The notes below the pieces were generated by a model. It had not been told where the DNA came from, ran no database searches, and saw only the letters and a list, made by a program, of their open reading frames with translations. Shown here piece after piece: positions 11,926 to 25,975 of a DNA stretch of 64,000 nt. Position 1 is the stretch's first letter, and each line of letters starts with the position of its first letter. The DNA comes from Atrichornis clamosus. Taxonomy: Eukaryota; Chordata; Aves; Passeriformes; Menuridae. A program made the translations under genes and the position numbers. The stretch covers positions 248,001 to 312,000 of the forward strand of contig WBMZ01011679.1 of NCBI GenBank assembly GCA_013400975.1. The letters are read 5' to 3'.

Positions 11926-14900
11926 GTAATGGGAAGGAGAGTTGGGGCTGTGCTACCAGTGACAGCAGGGGAATATCCAGCAAGGCTTGGAAAATACAGA
12001 AATGGTAATAGTCTAGACTGTGATAGCTTCTGCATTATGCTGGCTGCAGTGTTCAGAGAATTTCAGTGAGATCATTTCTTCTGTGAAATGATATGCAGGA
12101 TCCTCCTCCAGCATGTAAAGCTATTGCTGAAGATGTACCAGCTTCACTTTGAGGCATATTGTGTTATGCTGAACAGACCTCACCAGTGACATGGTGGTCG
12201 ACAGGGAAAAGCTATATAAAAATCACTGGCACAAAGGAAATACTGTAAAATAGATTCAGCTATATTATTCAGAAATAAGAGCATTCTTGCACAGTAGCCT
12301 CTGGGAGGGAATGTGATCTGAGCAGTTCTGCTTTGGTAGCAACAGTGGAACGGAGACAGGATTGGAAGACTCAAGTTTTACAATATCTGTTCACAGCATG
12401 TCAAACTGATGCAAATAGACAAAATGGGAAGATTGTCTGACAAGAATTCATGCCTCTGAAGAGATCATCGGCTGCAGATTTTGAAAACAAAACTAATGGC
12501 CAAAATGACTAAAAATTGGACACTTTGTGGGCAGGGGAGTTATGAAAAGAAAAAAAAAAGGCTAAAAGCCCCTGTTGGACATTTTCTGGAGGCAGGTTGG
12601 AAGAGGGATAAATCAGATGGCTCTGAGGAAAATGGAATGCACATGTTGCATTGCTCAGAGAGGATGGAAGTGAGGCATTACCATGTGCCAGTGGAGTTGA
12701 ATGACCTCCACAGCAGATGTGAGCTGATATGATCTGTGAAGATGCATCGTAACAGTGCAGAGCAGGACTGAAAACTCCACTCTTTGCATATATGTTAGAA
12801 ATCCTGGTGATACGTGCTTTCCCTTGTATAATAAAAAAGGCAAAATAAAAGCATATTACAAGGGGAAAGGCAGAGATTGGTCACAAGAATGAGAATTGAA
12901 CTGGCATCCTGTTTGTACTCACAGTGTGAAAAGGGTCAGTGCCAGATCAATCACTTGTTCAAACAGAGTTATGGATCTCACAGGGTGTAAAATGTAGAGT
13001 GTATATCCAGGAGGAGATCTAAACACAAGACCAATTATTTTTGCCGTCAGAGTAAAAATGACCTAAAGACCAATTTAGACTGGCTGGGAAACAGGATATC
13101 ACTTCCCTAGTGTGGTTGAGTGGATGGCACTTAGGAATAAAAACACCTATATTGTTAATTGGCTGTGAGTTCCTTCATTTAACAAGATTCCTCTCAGGGT
13201 ACAAAATGTAATAAATTGGCCAGGCAGGACCACAGAGGAAGCTGGGGGACTGTTGGAAGGTTTGGGCTGGTACAAGCCCCTGGAGGTGTTTTTGTCAGTC
13301 CTGTGCAGTGCCACATGGTAAATTAGTGAGATAAATATAAGTTAGGAAGTGTGTTCATCCTCCTGCTCTGAAGAAGAGTCCATCCTACCTAGACTACCTT
13401 GCACTGGTGTTTGTCTAAACTTTTCCTTAAAAATCATTGATGATGGGTGTCATGCCTGGCAGTGAAGGTGTAGCTGTTCACTATTCTTTTTCTGATATTT
13501 TTCATCTCCAAGTGTGACAATTTGCAGCACGAGCATCCTGTGCTGGCTCCCTGCAAAGTGCATTCATCAGCCACTGAACCTCTTCAGGACTCAGATCGTT
13601 GCACACTGCCTTAGGATGATCATTTCCACAGAGGCAGTGCTTCCCAGTTTATCACCGCCACCCTGGTTAATCCTGTGACATTTGGCTCATCCCATGAAAC
13701 TAGGCTGTCTTTGTAATGAAACAAATTACAAGTGTAATTATCCAGTTGTCATATGTCAAAGGAATAGACACAAAGGCTGAAAGAAAAAAGATTCTAAGTG
13801 AAGTAAAATTCATCTCAACAATGGAATACATCCCTTGTTTCAATACTGGCCTGGGATGCAGACTGCCTCCTCTTTCTTTCTTTTTAGCAGAAGGCCTCTA
13901 GGTTTCAGGATTAGCTGCTTCTCTCCACTGAAGAGTCATACCTGTCTTTAAAATCCCTTAGATTTACAGCACGCCATGCATGGTGCATTGCAAAAGTGTT
14001 GGTTGTATATGTTTGATTGTGTCAGCACCCTGCAGCACATTCTCAGGTTTTTATTATTAAAGAGGTACCACAGGAACAGCTGTTCTCTCTTGACTTGTCT
14101 CTAAGGTCAGGCTGTTCCCTCAGCTACTCTGGTGTGGGGGCAGTGAGACCACACCACTTCTGTCATACCCAGTAATTTGGTGATATTCAAATCCACTTTT
14201 TCTTTGTTGTGAACAGAGTGAATTTGACCCTGTCTTTTCTTTTAGTGACTTTGGAAAATGACTGGCTTTAGTCCATCTGTGTGTGTGCACGTGTGCAGGC
14301 TGTAGAAAATCATGACATATATACATACACAATAAGTATGCATCTGAGGGAATATATTAAAAAATACATCCCAAAATGCAATAAAGGGGCAAATTACAAT
14401 GGTAATTTGTTGTCTCAAATTAGGATTGCTTTACAGTACGCTACTGGATTAATCAAACTCTCCATATTTTTATTGCTTTGTTAATCCTTTTAAATATTAC
14501 TCTTTGTTTTTTATTAAATAACATCATGATATTTCATACTACGGCCTCAATTTACAGAGTAATTTAAGACTTTACTCCTATTATTCCAAATGCTTGCAAG
14601 GCCTCATGGCCAAGTACCATCTGTACATTTCCAAATGTAACCACTCCTGTAATGCAACCAGTTCAAAGTAAACCTAGCATAAAAGTGGATCCATGGTCAA
14701 TCTCTCAGGATCTGGCAAAAAATGTCCTCCTCATTTTATCAGTGAATTAGAGCAACTCAATGGGTGAGGCTTTTTTTGAGCAGCTGTAAAGGTACCACAT
14801 GGCAATTACACTTAGACAAAATTACAAGGGGTTTGGTTATAAAAAAGTCATCTAGATCAACATCAGAATCTAGGATAAGTGAGAGTATCTCAAAAGAGAA

Positions 14901-17900
14901 ACCCCTTCTGATGCTCCAGGTCCTGTCAGAGAAATGAGATACGTCTGTCATAGTTTATCCTTCTCAGCGTTATGTTGTTTTTCCATCCCAGCCTCAGCCT
15001 TCATGCCAGTGTCTGCCAACTGCTCATGGCCTTGGAAGCCTTTGTAAGTGGGCTGGAGCTGGTCCATGGTTGGCATCTGGTCCTTAAAGGGCCACATTTT
15101 TGTTGTCCTCTTTCCCACCACACACCCTGCCAGGTCTCACCTCAGACCCACCTGCTGTGGGAACATGTCTCAGGAGGTAACAGGGGTTGGGAATGTTACT
15201 TCCAGTGCTTGTCGGCTTTAATGTAGTAATTTGTTCTTGTGTGTCACCATGTACAAAACTTTAACTAGTTATCCTTGGTTGCCCAGGCTCTTTTTGTTTA
15301 ATCAGACTGGGGGTATATTTACCTTCCTCTCCATCACTTGGACCTGCCTTGAATCCACAAGTTCTTGAAGACCATGAGGATTACAGAGTCTGCTTTGTCG
15401 CAATTCTTCAGTACCTTAGCAGGTACTTCTTTGAGGAATACTGACAAGAATTCATTTAAAGTATTTAATTGTTATTTCTTTATTCTATTCCTCTCCCAGC
15501 TTATGTTTCTCTCTCCTTCTAAAGCCATTGCTCTAAGTACCTGATCACACATAATCATTTTTATGAAGACTGGTGCAAGAGATTTTTGAGACAACTCTGT
15601 ACCATTAATTATTGCTCTCCTCTGGTTTGAATAATCAGCCTGTATTTTCCGTTGCCTTTTTCATCCTTCTGTTCTATTTCTAATTATTTTTCTAGTTTCC
15701 TTTTATGTCCTTTGCTACTTGCAAAAGGACTTCTGATTTTATCCCTGCATGCCTTGCTGCTTCCTTAATAGTGGTATGATCAAATGAAGTGGTAGGTTCT
15801 CGCCTGTAGTACTAGAACTAGAGTGTTACTTCTCATTGCTGTAGGCAAATATGGGAGTCCAGATTTAAAATCCCTTCTCTGCGAGATGTTGAAAATGGAA
15901 ATCTTCGGCACCAACATTTTCTCAGGAAGCAGTGAACATCACAGTGAGTGTGATCTTTAATGCTTAAAGAAAATTGGTTTGGATCCCCTGGAATATTTTT
16001 TATTTCCTACAAATACAATGTGGACTTATCATACTGTAGTAAAGGGGAAAAAAACTTTACATAATAATCTTCTTAGAGTTGTTGTTAGAGTTTGTTACCT
16101 TTCAAAAACACAGAGGTGTAGCAGAGCTGAGATGCAGTCAACCTGCAGTGAAGGGCAATAGGCAGGCAGGCTGTTGACAAGACAAAGAAAATGTTGGTGA
16201 AGGACAATGGGGCAATCCTTCTTTTCATGAAAGAAGTGTCACTCATTCTTTAATATCCTTGCAGAGCAGACAAGGCCTCATTTTTTACAGTCTCATATTA
16301 CCATAATGTCTCTCTGTTACACACTGAGGAGTTGCTAACAAGGCTACCCCCTGCCCTTTCTTTATAATTACTTCCAGGTTAATGCATCATGTTTCATGCA
16401 CGTTGTTTTGACCAGGCCATGTTTTTTTCCTTCTGGATGCCCATTCTGGCCTCTCTGTGCCTCAGACACTGACAATATGAATATCAGTCTCAAAGCAAAA
16501 AATTTCTCTGCCTCAGACCACTCTGTAATTTACATTTAGATTTATTTAATTTCCCGGACTCTGCAAGTTACAGAGCTGGGAACATTTTGGCCTGCAAAAC
16601 CTTTTTCAAATAGCTGAAGCTGCATTCTTATCTTCTTTTCAAACCATCAGACACCAGGTGCTGACCCAGTCCCATTAACCAATTACTCACACGTCACACA
16701 ATTAATCTTTCATTGCGATTCGATCAAGTTCATTCCCATCTCCATATTATTCTTTACAATCCCACTGTGTAAAACCTTCACATTTTTGTCACTGTTCATT
16801 TTGCCCTGGTCTGCACTGCTTCAGGCTGGGAAGTGAAGTGACTGTAAATGTAATTTATAGAATCATTGGCTGTATAGAAACTCTTTTCAGTCTGACCTGA
16901 TGCGACAGGTTGTAATCGTTTCTTTGGAACCACTTTGGTTTGTCAAGAAGACAGGCTTCTTTCTTTAAATATCCAAAATAACAGATTTGTTTGAGCAGGA
17001 TTAGGTGGTGTTCAGAGCTCTATTGCTGTCTTATCCTTTGTCTCTTTTGTTTCACACAAACCCTTTTTCATGCAGCCTTCTGCTCATACTGAGCTTTGGA
17101 AAGAAAAGGAAAGGAATTCTAGCAGGCAAAAATTAGGTATGGAAATTGAAATCTCCACCCTCACCTTCACCTATTTGAACTGAATTCAGTAAAAGCCTTT
17201 GCTGTATTTAGGGTGCAGCATCACGTGCTGCCTCTTCTGACAGAAACAGACCTCTGTTCCCATTTCCCTCCCTGTATTCACATGCCAGGGAGAGGGCTCT
17301 GCATTAGCATTACATCTGCTCAGCACAGGGCATTCAAATATTGTGGTTTGGTTCCAGACAAAGAATAGTAATGTGGGACACACATCTGGGGTGATCTGCA
17401 GCAGCAGATCAGCTTAGGTGTCAGAGGATTATTCTGACTACCGTATCACGAAGGAGGAGGATGAAAGTCCTGTTTTCTTGGATGGACAAAAAATCAAGGG
17501 GGCAAGGAGAGATTGCTTACTTAATCCTTCACCCTGCCATATGCCACGTTCAACTCTAATTATGGAAATCCTGGTAGATAATTGACTAAGCAGCTAAAAG
17601 ACATCCAATGTGAGGACTGCACATCCTCTGCCAGCGAGGGGTGGGTGTGGTGGTAGCAGGATGTATGGAAATCACTGCCCTTCTCCATATGGCTAAGAAT
17701 TTTTTTTTTTGTCTATCTGAAGCACTGTCACTTAAGTTTGTCTGTGACTTTTGTCATGACTATCAAAGGTTTGAAGAACAGAGTATTCCTCTTTGTGATC
17801 CTTTTCTCTGCATTATTTTATATCTCTCCTCATTTTTGTTTAGGCAAACAACAATCAAATCTTTCAATCTTTCCTTCTAGGTCAGCTTTACTAGATCTCT

Positions 17901-19297
17901 GATTATTCTCCTTTCTCTTCTTAGGATTTGTGCCTGAATTTATTATGGAAATGCAGTGCTGGAAATCTTGACACAGCTTTCCAGGGATGTTTCAGCAGGA
18001 CTGGACAAAATGAGTTGGTTACTTTAAAGGTGTGCCATGCTGTAGAAGTCTCTATAAGCCCCAATAGGGTGATTACCTTTTTTCTGGGGCAATGTTATGT
18101 CTCAAGTTCATTTGTTCTTGCTTCGGTTCTACAAAAATCCTCACCATGTTTTTCAAAATAACTAATTACAGTTGTTTCTTTTTTCTTATTTGCACAACAG
18201 AGTACTTCTGCCTGCAGCAAAATACACTTTTCTAACCAGCTTTGTACCCTTTTTGGGACTGTTTTTGCAAAGTCTTGTTTTCCTGCAAGAAAGCTCTGGA
18301 GCATAGTGTGAAATTCCATGTGGATGCCAGGGCATTTGACATTCTAAGGTGTTGCTGCAACCCTCTTTTCTGTTAGGCACCATGATTACTGTTTCCTACC
18401 CTGATCTCTGATCCCTCATGAACCCTCAGGGGTTCTCAAGCATCATCACTGAATGAAATTGAATAAAATTCCTGAGATTTAATTGATGTGAAAGTTTTTA
18501 ACTTTATGCCTTAAATGCATCCTAACCTATATTTTCCTGTTAAAAAAAGGTGCTATTGTCCCTTACACCTGTGAAATGGCAGCCACATGGCTAGTTTCTC
18601 TTTCCAGCAAAAGCATGCAAGAAAGTTAAAGAGCTTTCCTGAAGCTGTTTCCTGATTACTTTCCTTCTCCATTGAATATCAGACCAACAACTTTTCTTGA
18701 TCGTGGTGGTAACACAGTATTCTTACAAACAAATTTCTTGCTGTCTTCCATGTACCTTATTAGTTGAATATCATGTTACATTGCTTCTTTTCTTTCTTTT
18801 TTCTTTTTTTTCTTGTGACTTTGAATTATTTTTTTTTTCTCCTTGGAAACCTGACTTATGCTTGCCCCATTGTGAAACCTTTCTGACTCTTAAATCCAGC
18901 TTACTCATATTTGTATCTGACAACTTTTTCCTCTGGAGATAGGTACCTATTCCCATGTTTTGTTTCATTCTGGTGGGATATTTTCTTAGGAAATGCCATT
19001 TTTAACACATATTTACTTGGAATAGAATGACAGATAATTTTACCATGCAAACCTCTGAAATCATTAAAGTCTCCCTTCCAGAACCCTAATGGTTTGTTTT
19101 GTTATTCTTCTTCTGGTAAGCATTATCCACCCAAATGTGCTACAGTGATTCATTTCAGACTTGATCCTTTCCATCACCTCCTGTTCAGTTACTTGCAGTA
19201 GAATACAGGAACTGAATTGCTCTGACTGGTTTAGCATCCTCCTCTATGGACCCTATGGGATAGCCTGATTTCCCCTCACTTTTAAGGCAGTCTGTTT
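11926..19297. other. Unique AT-rich sequence, no gene seen
   Basis: About 7 kb without recognisable repeats or convincing exons. Short T-rich tracts occur near 17700 and 18781-18840. Open frames are all below about 85 codons and lack domain features. Confidence 0.45.
18781..18840. repeat. T/C-rich low-complexity tract
   Basis: A pyrimidine-rich stretch ('ttgcttcttttctttc...', then a run of T) on the plus strand, broken by 'gtgactttgaa'. Confidence 0.8.
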
Positions 19298-19830
19298 ATA
19301 GAATCATAGATGGGTTTTAGGTTGAAAGGGACATTTAAAATTTATCCAGTTCCAACCCCTCTGCAATCAGTAGGGACACCTTCCATTACATCAGGGTACT
19401 CAGATCCCTGACCCATCTCACCTTGAATATTTCCAGGTATGGGTCATCTACCACACCTCTGGGAAATCCATTTCAATGTTTCATCAGCCTTATCACAGAA
19501 AAATTCCTCTTTGTACCTAGTCTGAACCTACCCTCTTTCCATTTAAAATGATTACTCTTTGTCCTAAAAGGCCCTGCTAAAAACTTTCTTTCTATCTTTC
19601 TTATAAGGCCCCCTTAAGTACAGAAAATCTTCAATAAGAGGCTTTTCTTCTCCGTGGAGCCTTCTCTGCTCCAGGATGAACAGACCCATGTCTCTCAGCC
19701 TTTGCCCGTGGGAGAGGTGCTCCAGCCTTCTGCGTGCCTTCATGGCCCTACTCTGGACCTGCTCCAACAGGTCACTGTACTGAGGACTCCAGTGCTGGAT
19801 GCCATCCTCCAGGTCGGATTTCCCTCCTTT
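19298..19830 (-). mobile_element. CR1 LINE fragment, about 530 bp (minus orientation)
   Basis: The left end 'tatagaatcatagatgggttttaggttg' (shortened CR1 tail plus 3' UTR) is followed by the antisense order expected for CR1: 'ccagttccaacccctctgc', 'ccctgacccatctca', 'cttatcacagaaaaattcct', 'ctccaggatgaacagaccc', 'tctctcagcctttgcccgtg', 'ctggacctgctccaacagg', 'ctccagtgctggatgccatc'. It is one of the two longest CR1 copies in the window and includes the end of ORF2, already decayed. Confidence 0.95.
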
Positions 19831-20329
19831 CACTATCCTCTATTAAATACAAGCACACTCACTAAGTTACCTTAATCCTTTCCCAACTGCTCATTGAGCA
19901 ACAGCCCACAGATGAGGAAGCCAGTGCTCCAGTGCCACCTCCAGAAGCCTGTTTCTGTTGTTACCCAAAACATGATTCTTGTTAGGAACAATTGGCGGAC
20001 ACAAGGGTTTCCACCCACGCTCCAACTCCTTGTAGTCACTTTTGTTCTGCCAGGGTCATTCCTGTCACTATTATTAATACCATATGGATGTGCAGTACGG
20101 GAGCAGTTGGTGTTAGCTTTCGCTGGATGCCACGTCTGGTTGACAGATACATTCCTCTGTTGCCCTTAGGCAAGAGGCAGCAATCACCACCACTGCTCTT
20201 TTGCTTCTTCCTGGAAATTTTGATGAATTGCTGAGCCTTTGGAGTGTGCAGCTTTTCCTAAACTGCCAGTGAGATTGGCGTTATACCTGCAACATGAGAA
20301 TTAGGGCCAGCACATGGTGTCAGTAGGAG

Positions 20330-20490
20330 TCAGGTTCAAAATAAACAAAAGGAGATGCCGAGGGGGAGTGAGAGAGCTGAGTTCCTTGCCAAAGGATGCT
20401 GTGTACAAGAGATGTTTACATGACTGGAAAAACAGCAGAAAGAGAGATCAGCCGGGTACTAGACATGTTTACAGGACTGAATTGTTTCCA
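20330..20490 (+). mobile_element. Ancient CR1/L3-like LINE fragment
   Basis: 'gttcaaaataaacaaaaggag', 'gagttccttgccaaaggatg', 'ctgtgtacaagagatgtttacatgac' (shortened) and 'ctagacatg' follow the order of the older CR1/L3-type consensus found in birds and reptiles (wording around 'aactcattgccacaggatg'). It is strongly diverged from the seven young-type CR1 copies here. Confidence 0.45.
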
Positions 20491-23400
20491 TAGCACATAA
20501 CTTCTAACTGCTAGACACAGGTAAGTCCCCGCATTCCCCTTCAGGGATCAGAGATGGTTTGTTGTTGCTGCTATGTTCCTTTACCAGTATTCAATTACCT
20601 CTAGAAAATCTCATGGTTTCTTTTGTGAGCTGTTGTAATACAGAGATCTTTGCTTAGAAATAAAATCTCATTGCTTTTTGTCTTGACACCACATCTGCAG
20701 CACTCTTGGAGGAGTGTGCATTTTATTTTCCCATTATTAAAAAAAAAAAAAAAGCAAGCGTATCAACACTAGGTATTTTGCTGTCTGATAGCAGCTATGC
20801 CTTTCAGAAGCCCTCTGTGCAAAAGTAGTACTCTTCATCCTTTTGGAACATGACACTAGACAATCCCCCTTTGCCTTCCCTGAAACGATGCAAATCTGCC
20901 ACAAAGCCAGAGGCTTTCATTGTGCTGCTGCACCTATGATCTACAAAGCATCTTGGAATACCGTAGCAGGGGATTATGCAGTTCTGCATGTCGATATAAT
21001 TAGGTGAGATAAAGGTGAAACTGGGAGGTCAGCATTCTGAGATGTCCTTGTTTTTGCAAGCTTAAGTCATTTATCCTATTATGTTCACAGGGTTTTCTGA
21101 GATAAAGTCTCTAAAAAACACAGATAGCAAGACCTTTGCTATGTAACATTTAAGCTGTACATTCTTCTTGCTTTTCTAAGAACCCTAGAGTCATATTATA
21201 AACCTGCAAGATGAAGTTCAAGAAGCTGTTGTTGTAATCAAAAGCCTGAGGTGAAAATAAAGCCTTCTGTTGTCCATTTTATATATGTTATTTTTAAGAA
21301 AGGATTATCATAGCTGCAGAATATGAGATGGCAAACAACTTTTATAGGTGACTGCAAGCAAGTGCAAAGCCAAGACATTTGCAGAATTTGCTTATTCCAA
21401 ATAGAACATAGGCCATGAACAGATGTTGCACCAAAGTCTGATGCAAAGCACAGAAACACACAGGAGGAAGAGAAAAGAAGACATCTCGTCGTGTGGTTGC
21501 TACAAATTTATGCTGCTGGGGTTTTTTTGACCTACAGTGCAGGCTGCTTTGTTGGTGGTGGTTTTAAGTGAATCATTGTTTTGCCATAGGCTTAATGAGT
21601 GACTGTTGGTGGATGGGTCAAAGGCAGGAATTTCATTTCAAGGTCTAAACTGAGTGGAAGATCCATGGGACAACAGACAACACCACAGGGCTAAGGTTCA
21701 GATTAAAACATACACTCAATGGGATCATGCTTAGGGCAACCTTTGGACTCCATATCTACCATATCAGCAACTGAAAGGCAGACAGAAGGCCCCTGGGGAA
21801 AAGAATTGTCCAGGTACTTTTGTTAGGTTCTGAAAAGAAAAAATTAGTGCTAATACCATTCAAGGAGAGAATTTTCTGCCAAGAGGACTCGATTCACCTT
21901 CTTTTGAGAGCGGGAGAGGTATCTGCTGTTTCAAGCCTGGCAAGAAAGAACAAAGCACATGAAGTTTGTGACATGATGCTGCTGAGCACGGGCTCCATCT
22001 TCCCTTTATTCTGGATTTAGGAGCACACTGTTTTTTCTAATAATTTCCAAATGTTCAGGTCCATCTGCCCACACCTGAGTGGGTCCCCTCAGGCTCTCTT
22101 TCTAGTCGAAGGAGGGAAGAGGCATGGCTGCAGACTGGATTCTCTCCTCCCCACATATGCACTTGAAACAGTTCAAATTGGACTGTTCTATGTAGGAGGA
22201 AAGCTGTGATGAGTGATAGGGGAAAAAGCCAAGATGAATGATAATCTCTGTTGAAGATTTTTACATCAGCAACATCTGAACTACTGAGGTGGTATGACGC
22301 CTGCACAAGAGATTGTGTATTGTTCTAGCAAAAAGAGCTTTCCTTTCACTTTTGTTATTATCAAGAGCAATTTGTACAAAATGCATTTTGCTCTCCACTA
22401 TAGCTGGCTTGTGCACAGAGAACCCAGGCTTCAGTGGCAATGCTCTCCTGCAGCCCTCAGCCTGATGCTGATAACAATAAACATCTTCTTTTGTTCATGA
22501 CATCTCCCAGGGAAGCATGGAGAGGTGTCATATCACAGACTTCTGGGCCCCATTTTTATATAATTAATTGGTTTGCCACCTGAAATGCTGTAATTAAGCT
22601 TTCATGTGTAAAGCAGGAACATATGCTACTGTCAAAAGAATGTGAATGAGACAAGTCAGGCATTTCATGTTAATTTAACTTTACCACAATTAACTCTCTT
22701 CCACTTGTTAGTGGTGACCAAAGGCAGAAACCACTGGTGCTGCCTGTTGCTTGCACACAGACAGGGCAGGGCTCTCTCAGAGGTGCTCTGCGCCGTGCAC
22801 TGACAACATGACCTGCGGTACAGGTAAGAGCTAGTTCTGTCCAGCGTGACTGATCTCAGTGCTGCAGGGAAGTTTTCTGCTGGTCAGTAACACGCGCCTG
22901 GGTTGGTGTTGGATGGACAGGAGATGTGTGCTAACATACTTTGGTTTCATAAGAATGCTAAATCGTGGATTTCAAATTCACAAAGTCTCTGAGTATCACA
23001 GTACTCTACAAGGAGTCATAGCATGGGCTGAGGCAGTGGCCCACTCTCCCCCACACTATATTGTTGTTAATCTGTCCCTGAAGCAAGTTTGACCCATGCC
23101 AACATACCCACGCACAGTTTGAGGGGTGGCACAACAGACAACAGGGAGACCACGTGTTCTGGGACATGGCCTTCACGATTGCTTGCCCATTGCTTTGTCC
23201 CTCGGTTGATTCAGCCACTGACTGGAATGCTGCCTTGCAGAACATGTATTTTCTGTTGAGTGAACTTTATGACTGTGGATCATTTAAGGAAAATTAGAAC
23301 TGTACACAATCGTGACTCCTGCTTGACATAGGAAATCTGATTACGGGTTCATTTTTGCTGGTTAAAATTTTAGGCAGTAATTCAGCTCTCCTATTCAGCA

Positions 23401-25840
23401 TGATATTTACTGGGCTGGCAACATGAAAATTATAATTATACTTTAAAACTGCACAGATTGGAGCTGGAAGCAATGAGACAATAAAGCCCCACAGTATCAG
23501 CTGTATAGCTGCCTCCAGGCTAGAGCTGCACTCTGAGTCATCCTATTTAGGAGCTGTCTCCAGCATGCAACAGGAGCCTTTGATTTCTTCTCAGTAGGTG
23601 CTGGATCATACTGCAATAGTCCTTTTAAAGTCTAAGAACAAGGGGGCAAAAGGCAAGCTTAGTGAGCCACAGTGTATGGATAAAATAATATCACTTTAAG
23701 AAGAAACATTCTCCTTGGAGGAACATTAAATTTGCAGGGGGATGAGAGTTCAGGGCACAGCAATTACTACATAATACTAAAATTTCATCAGTGAGCAAGG
23801 ACAAAGCTGAATTTCTGGGGTAATGCTTGGTGTGCAGCATGGGAGAAATTTATAAAAAACAAATCCATGGTTGGAAAATAGGCAGCATTTAGAAATTAAA
23901 ATCGTAGCAATTAACAGTGCAGTTTGCTTGCAAGGTGCTTGAAGCTAAAAATGTGTTATACACTTATCTAAAACTTTACAGGGCGTTGAGATGTGTGTGC
24001 TGTATATATGGTGGAACACACCAAACATTTGGCAAAAAATTGCCCAAAAGTTCAGTGAATTAAGTAGTTAGTTAGAGCATTATCCATTTCTTTTTGAAGG
24101 CCAGTCACACAGGGGTCAAGTTGTTCTGCCAGGAAAATGTCCTAAGGGGAATATTTTATTTTACCTTTGTCAGCACATTGGAGAGGATTTCACTCAAGTC
24201 ACCTTTGTATATTTTATTCATTAGGGCGTGATCCTGAAAGGCTACAGTCACCCTTTGATCAGAATAATTTCATGCAGTCTGAGGATGATGAGTACTTGTG
24301 AGGACATGTCGGGGACCTCACAGGATTAGGTTTTGGGCATCTGTGTTCATATATTGGACTTCTGAGTTGAAAAATGGGATAGGTTAATTCTTTGAGACAA
24401 GGTGCTGAAACAGTGCTAATCAAAGCATCGGTGCAAAAGGTCCAAGAAGAACACTGAGTCTTCTTGGTTTTATCTAATTAAAAGCAATTCTAACTTTAAT
24501 ATAGGTTTGTGTATTTAGTATTAAAAGATATTGGAGATGGAAATGGAAGAAATGATCCTGCACAGACTCATTCAAGAAGGGCTTAATTTGTTCTTACCTT
24601 CTGATTTTGATGCTCTACCCAGGTGCTATTGAATTTTAACTGTTTATTAGAAAATGGAAAGATTTACTGTAGCGCAGTCCTTCTGAGAAAAATTAAAACT
24701 TCTAATCCCTCCTTGGGGATTTGGTAATCAAGGAATAGAAAATTGTTTTCTGGAGGTGAAGTTAATGAGAGCTCATTCTGTTCCTTGTGGACACGAGTGC
24801 CCCACATTCCCTGATGAGGGGACAGGGAGAAAGCTGGCTCTTCACCCCTGTCATCCTGATGCTTGAACAATTATCCTGTAGTGTGGGTTTGCAGGTTGGA
24901 GCCCATTACACCCTAAGCAAAAAAAATTCTCTTACTGCTCTCCTTCTGATTCTTCAGAATGTCAGTGGATTCAAGGATAGGGGTGAAGGCAGGGCTCTGG
25001 TTACCTTGTCATGATGCTGCAGCACAAACAGGCAAGGTGCCACCAACTGCATGCATGGCAGGATTGTATTTTTTTCTGTCTAAGCATTTTTAATGCAGTG
25101 CCCAGGCACCTTGGAGATAAATTCATCATAATCAATTCCCCTTTTAAAGGAGTGGAAATCTCTCATCACATTTTTCATTTCAAACCACTTTTTGTGGTTC
25201 CTCTACCTCAGTGGTTGTCTTTCAGGAGCATTGCTGATGGGTTGTGCTCCAAGATTCATTACTGAAGAAGTCGTGAGCAAAATTGATGGGTCTTGCATTC
25301 TACTATCAAGGTGACTTGTTTGACTGGACTACTCTGCTTTTCTATCCATTAGCAGAAAGTACCCTTCGTTAGCAAAGAATTCGATCAACAGAGTGCATAA
25401 TTGCCATTTCTGTCTTACTTAATGGAAAGAGTCATGTTGCACTCCATGTTTTCAACTATGTGCAACAACACTCACATTAAAATGCAACAAATTAAACAGA
25501 GCTTTTACAAAAGTCTTTTTTTTAACTAACAGTTATAGACTGCAAAGTTTATATGGCTTGCTTTGGACTGAAAATTTCAATTAAGGGTAGAACTATATGT
25601 AACAAAGAAGCCAAATTAATTGAGAATTAAAGCTCCTTCTGTGCAGTTTGCATGGAGTCATCAGACTGGGAGAGCCGATGCAATAGCTGTCTTTAGGAGG
25701 CATAAGGAATATGTGCACATTCTGCTGCTGCTTTGACACCTGAATATTTTAGAAGACTTTTTTATTATACTTAATGTGTGGTTCTAAAACTGTGGGGTCT
25801 TTTCAAGGTAATCCCATTATTTGAGGCCCTATTTGCTGGC
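20491..25840. other. Unique AT-rich sequence, no gene seen
   Basis: No repeats recognised apart from a 15-base poly-A run at 20739-20753. Open frames are short, often overlap on both strands, and show no recognisable domain. Confidence 0.45.
20739..20753. repeat. Poly-A tract (15 A)
   Basis: An uninterrupted A run after 'cccattatt'. No retroposon body recognised before it. Confidence 0.95.
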
Positions 25841-25975
25841 CGTGGTTCCCGTGTCTTTCCTCAGTCGGGAGCACTGGGAGGGCAGGCCGGCATCCGCGCC
25901 GCCTTCGCGGTGCCAGCCTCGGCAGCTGCCAAGAGCAGCACTGTCTGGCACGGCCGTACGGAGGTAGGGCCACCA
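25841..25975. other. CpG-dense, GC-rich patch in AT-rich surroundings
   Basis: Within about 135 bases I count around 13 CpG dinucleotides, including 'ccgcgccgccttcgcgg' and 'cacggccgtacgg', whereas the flanks are AT-rich and CpG-poor. It could be the core of a small CpG island, a first exon (a 'gag|gtaggg' donor-like junction follows at about 25963), or a fragment of recently arrived GC-rich sequence. No repeat family was recognised. The plus frame across it is open but alanine/glycine-rich, as expected from GC-rich DNA. Confidence 0.55.

Noticed and set aside
22785..22835. ATG followed by a consensus donor ('ATGACCTGCGGTACAG|gtaagag')
   Set aside because: There is no TATA, CpG or downstream exon support; a donor and ATG this close occur by chance.
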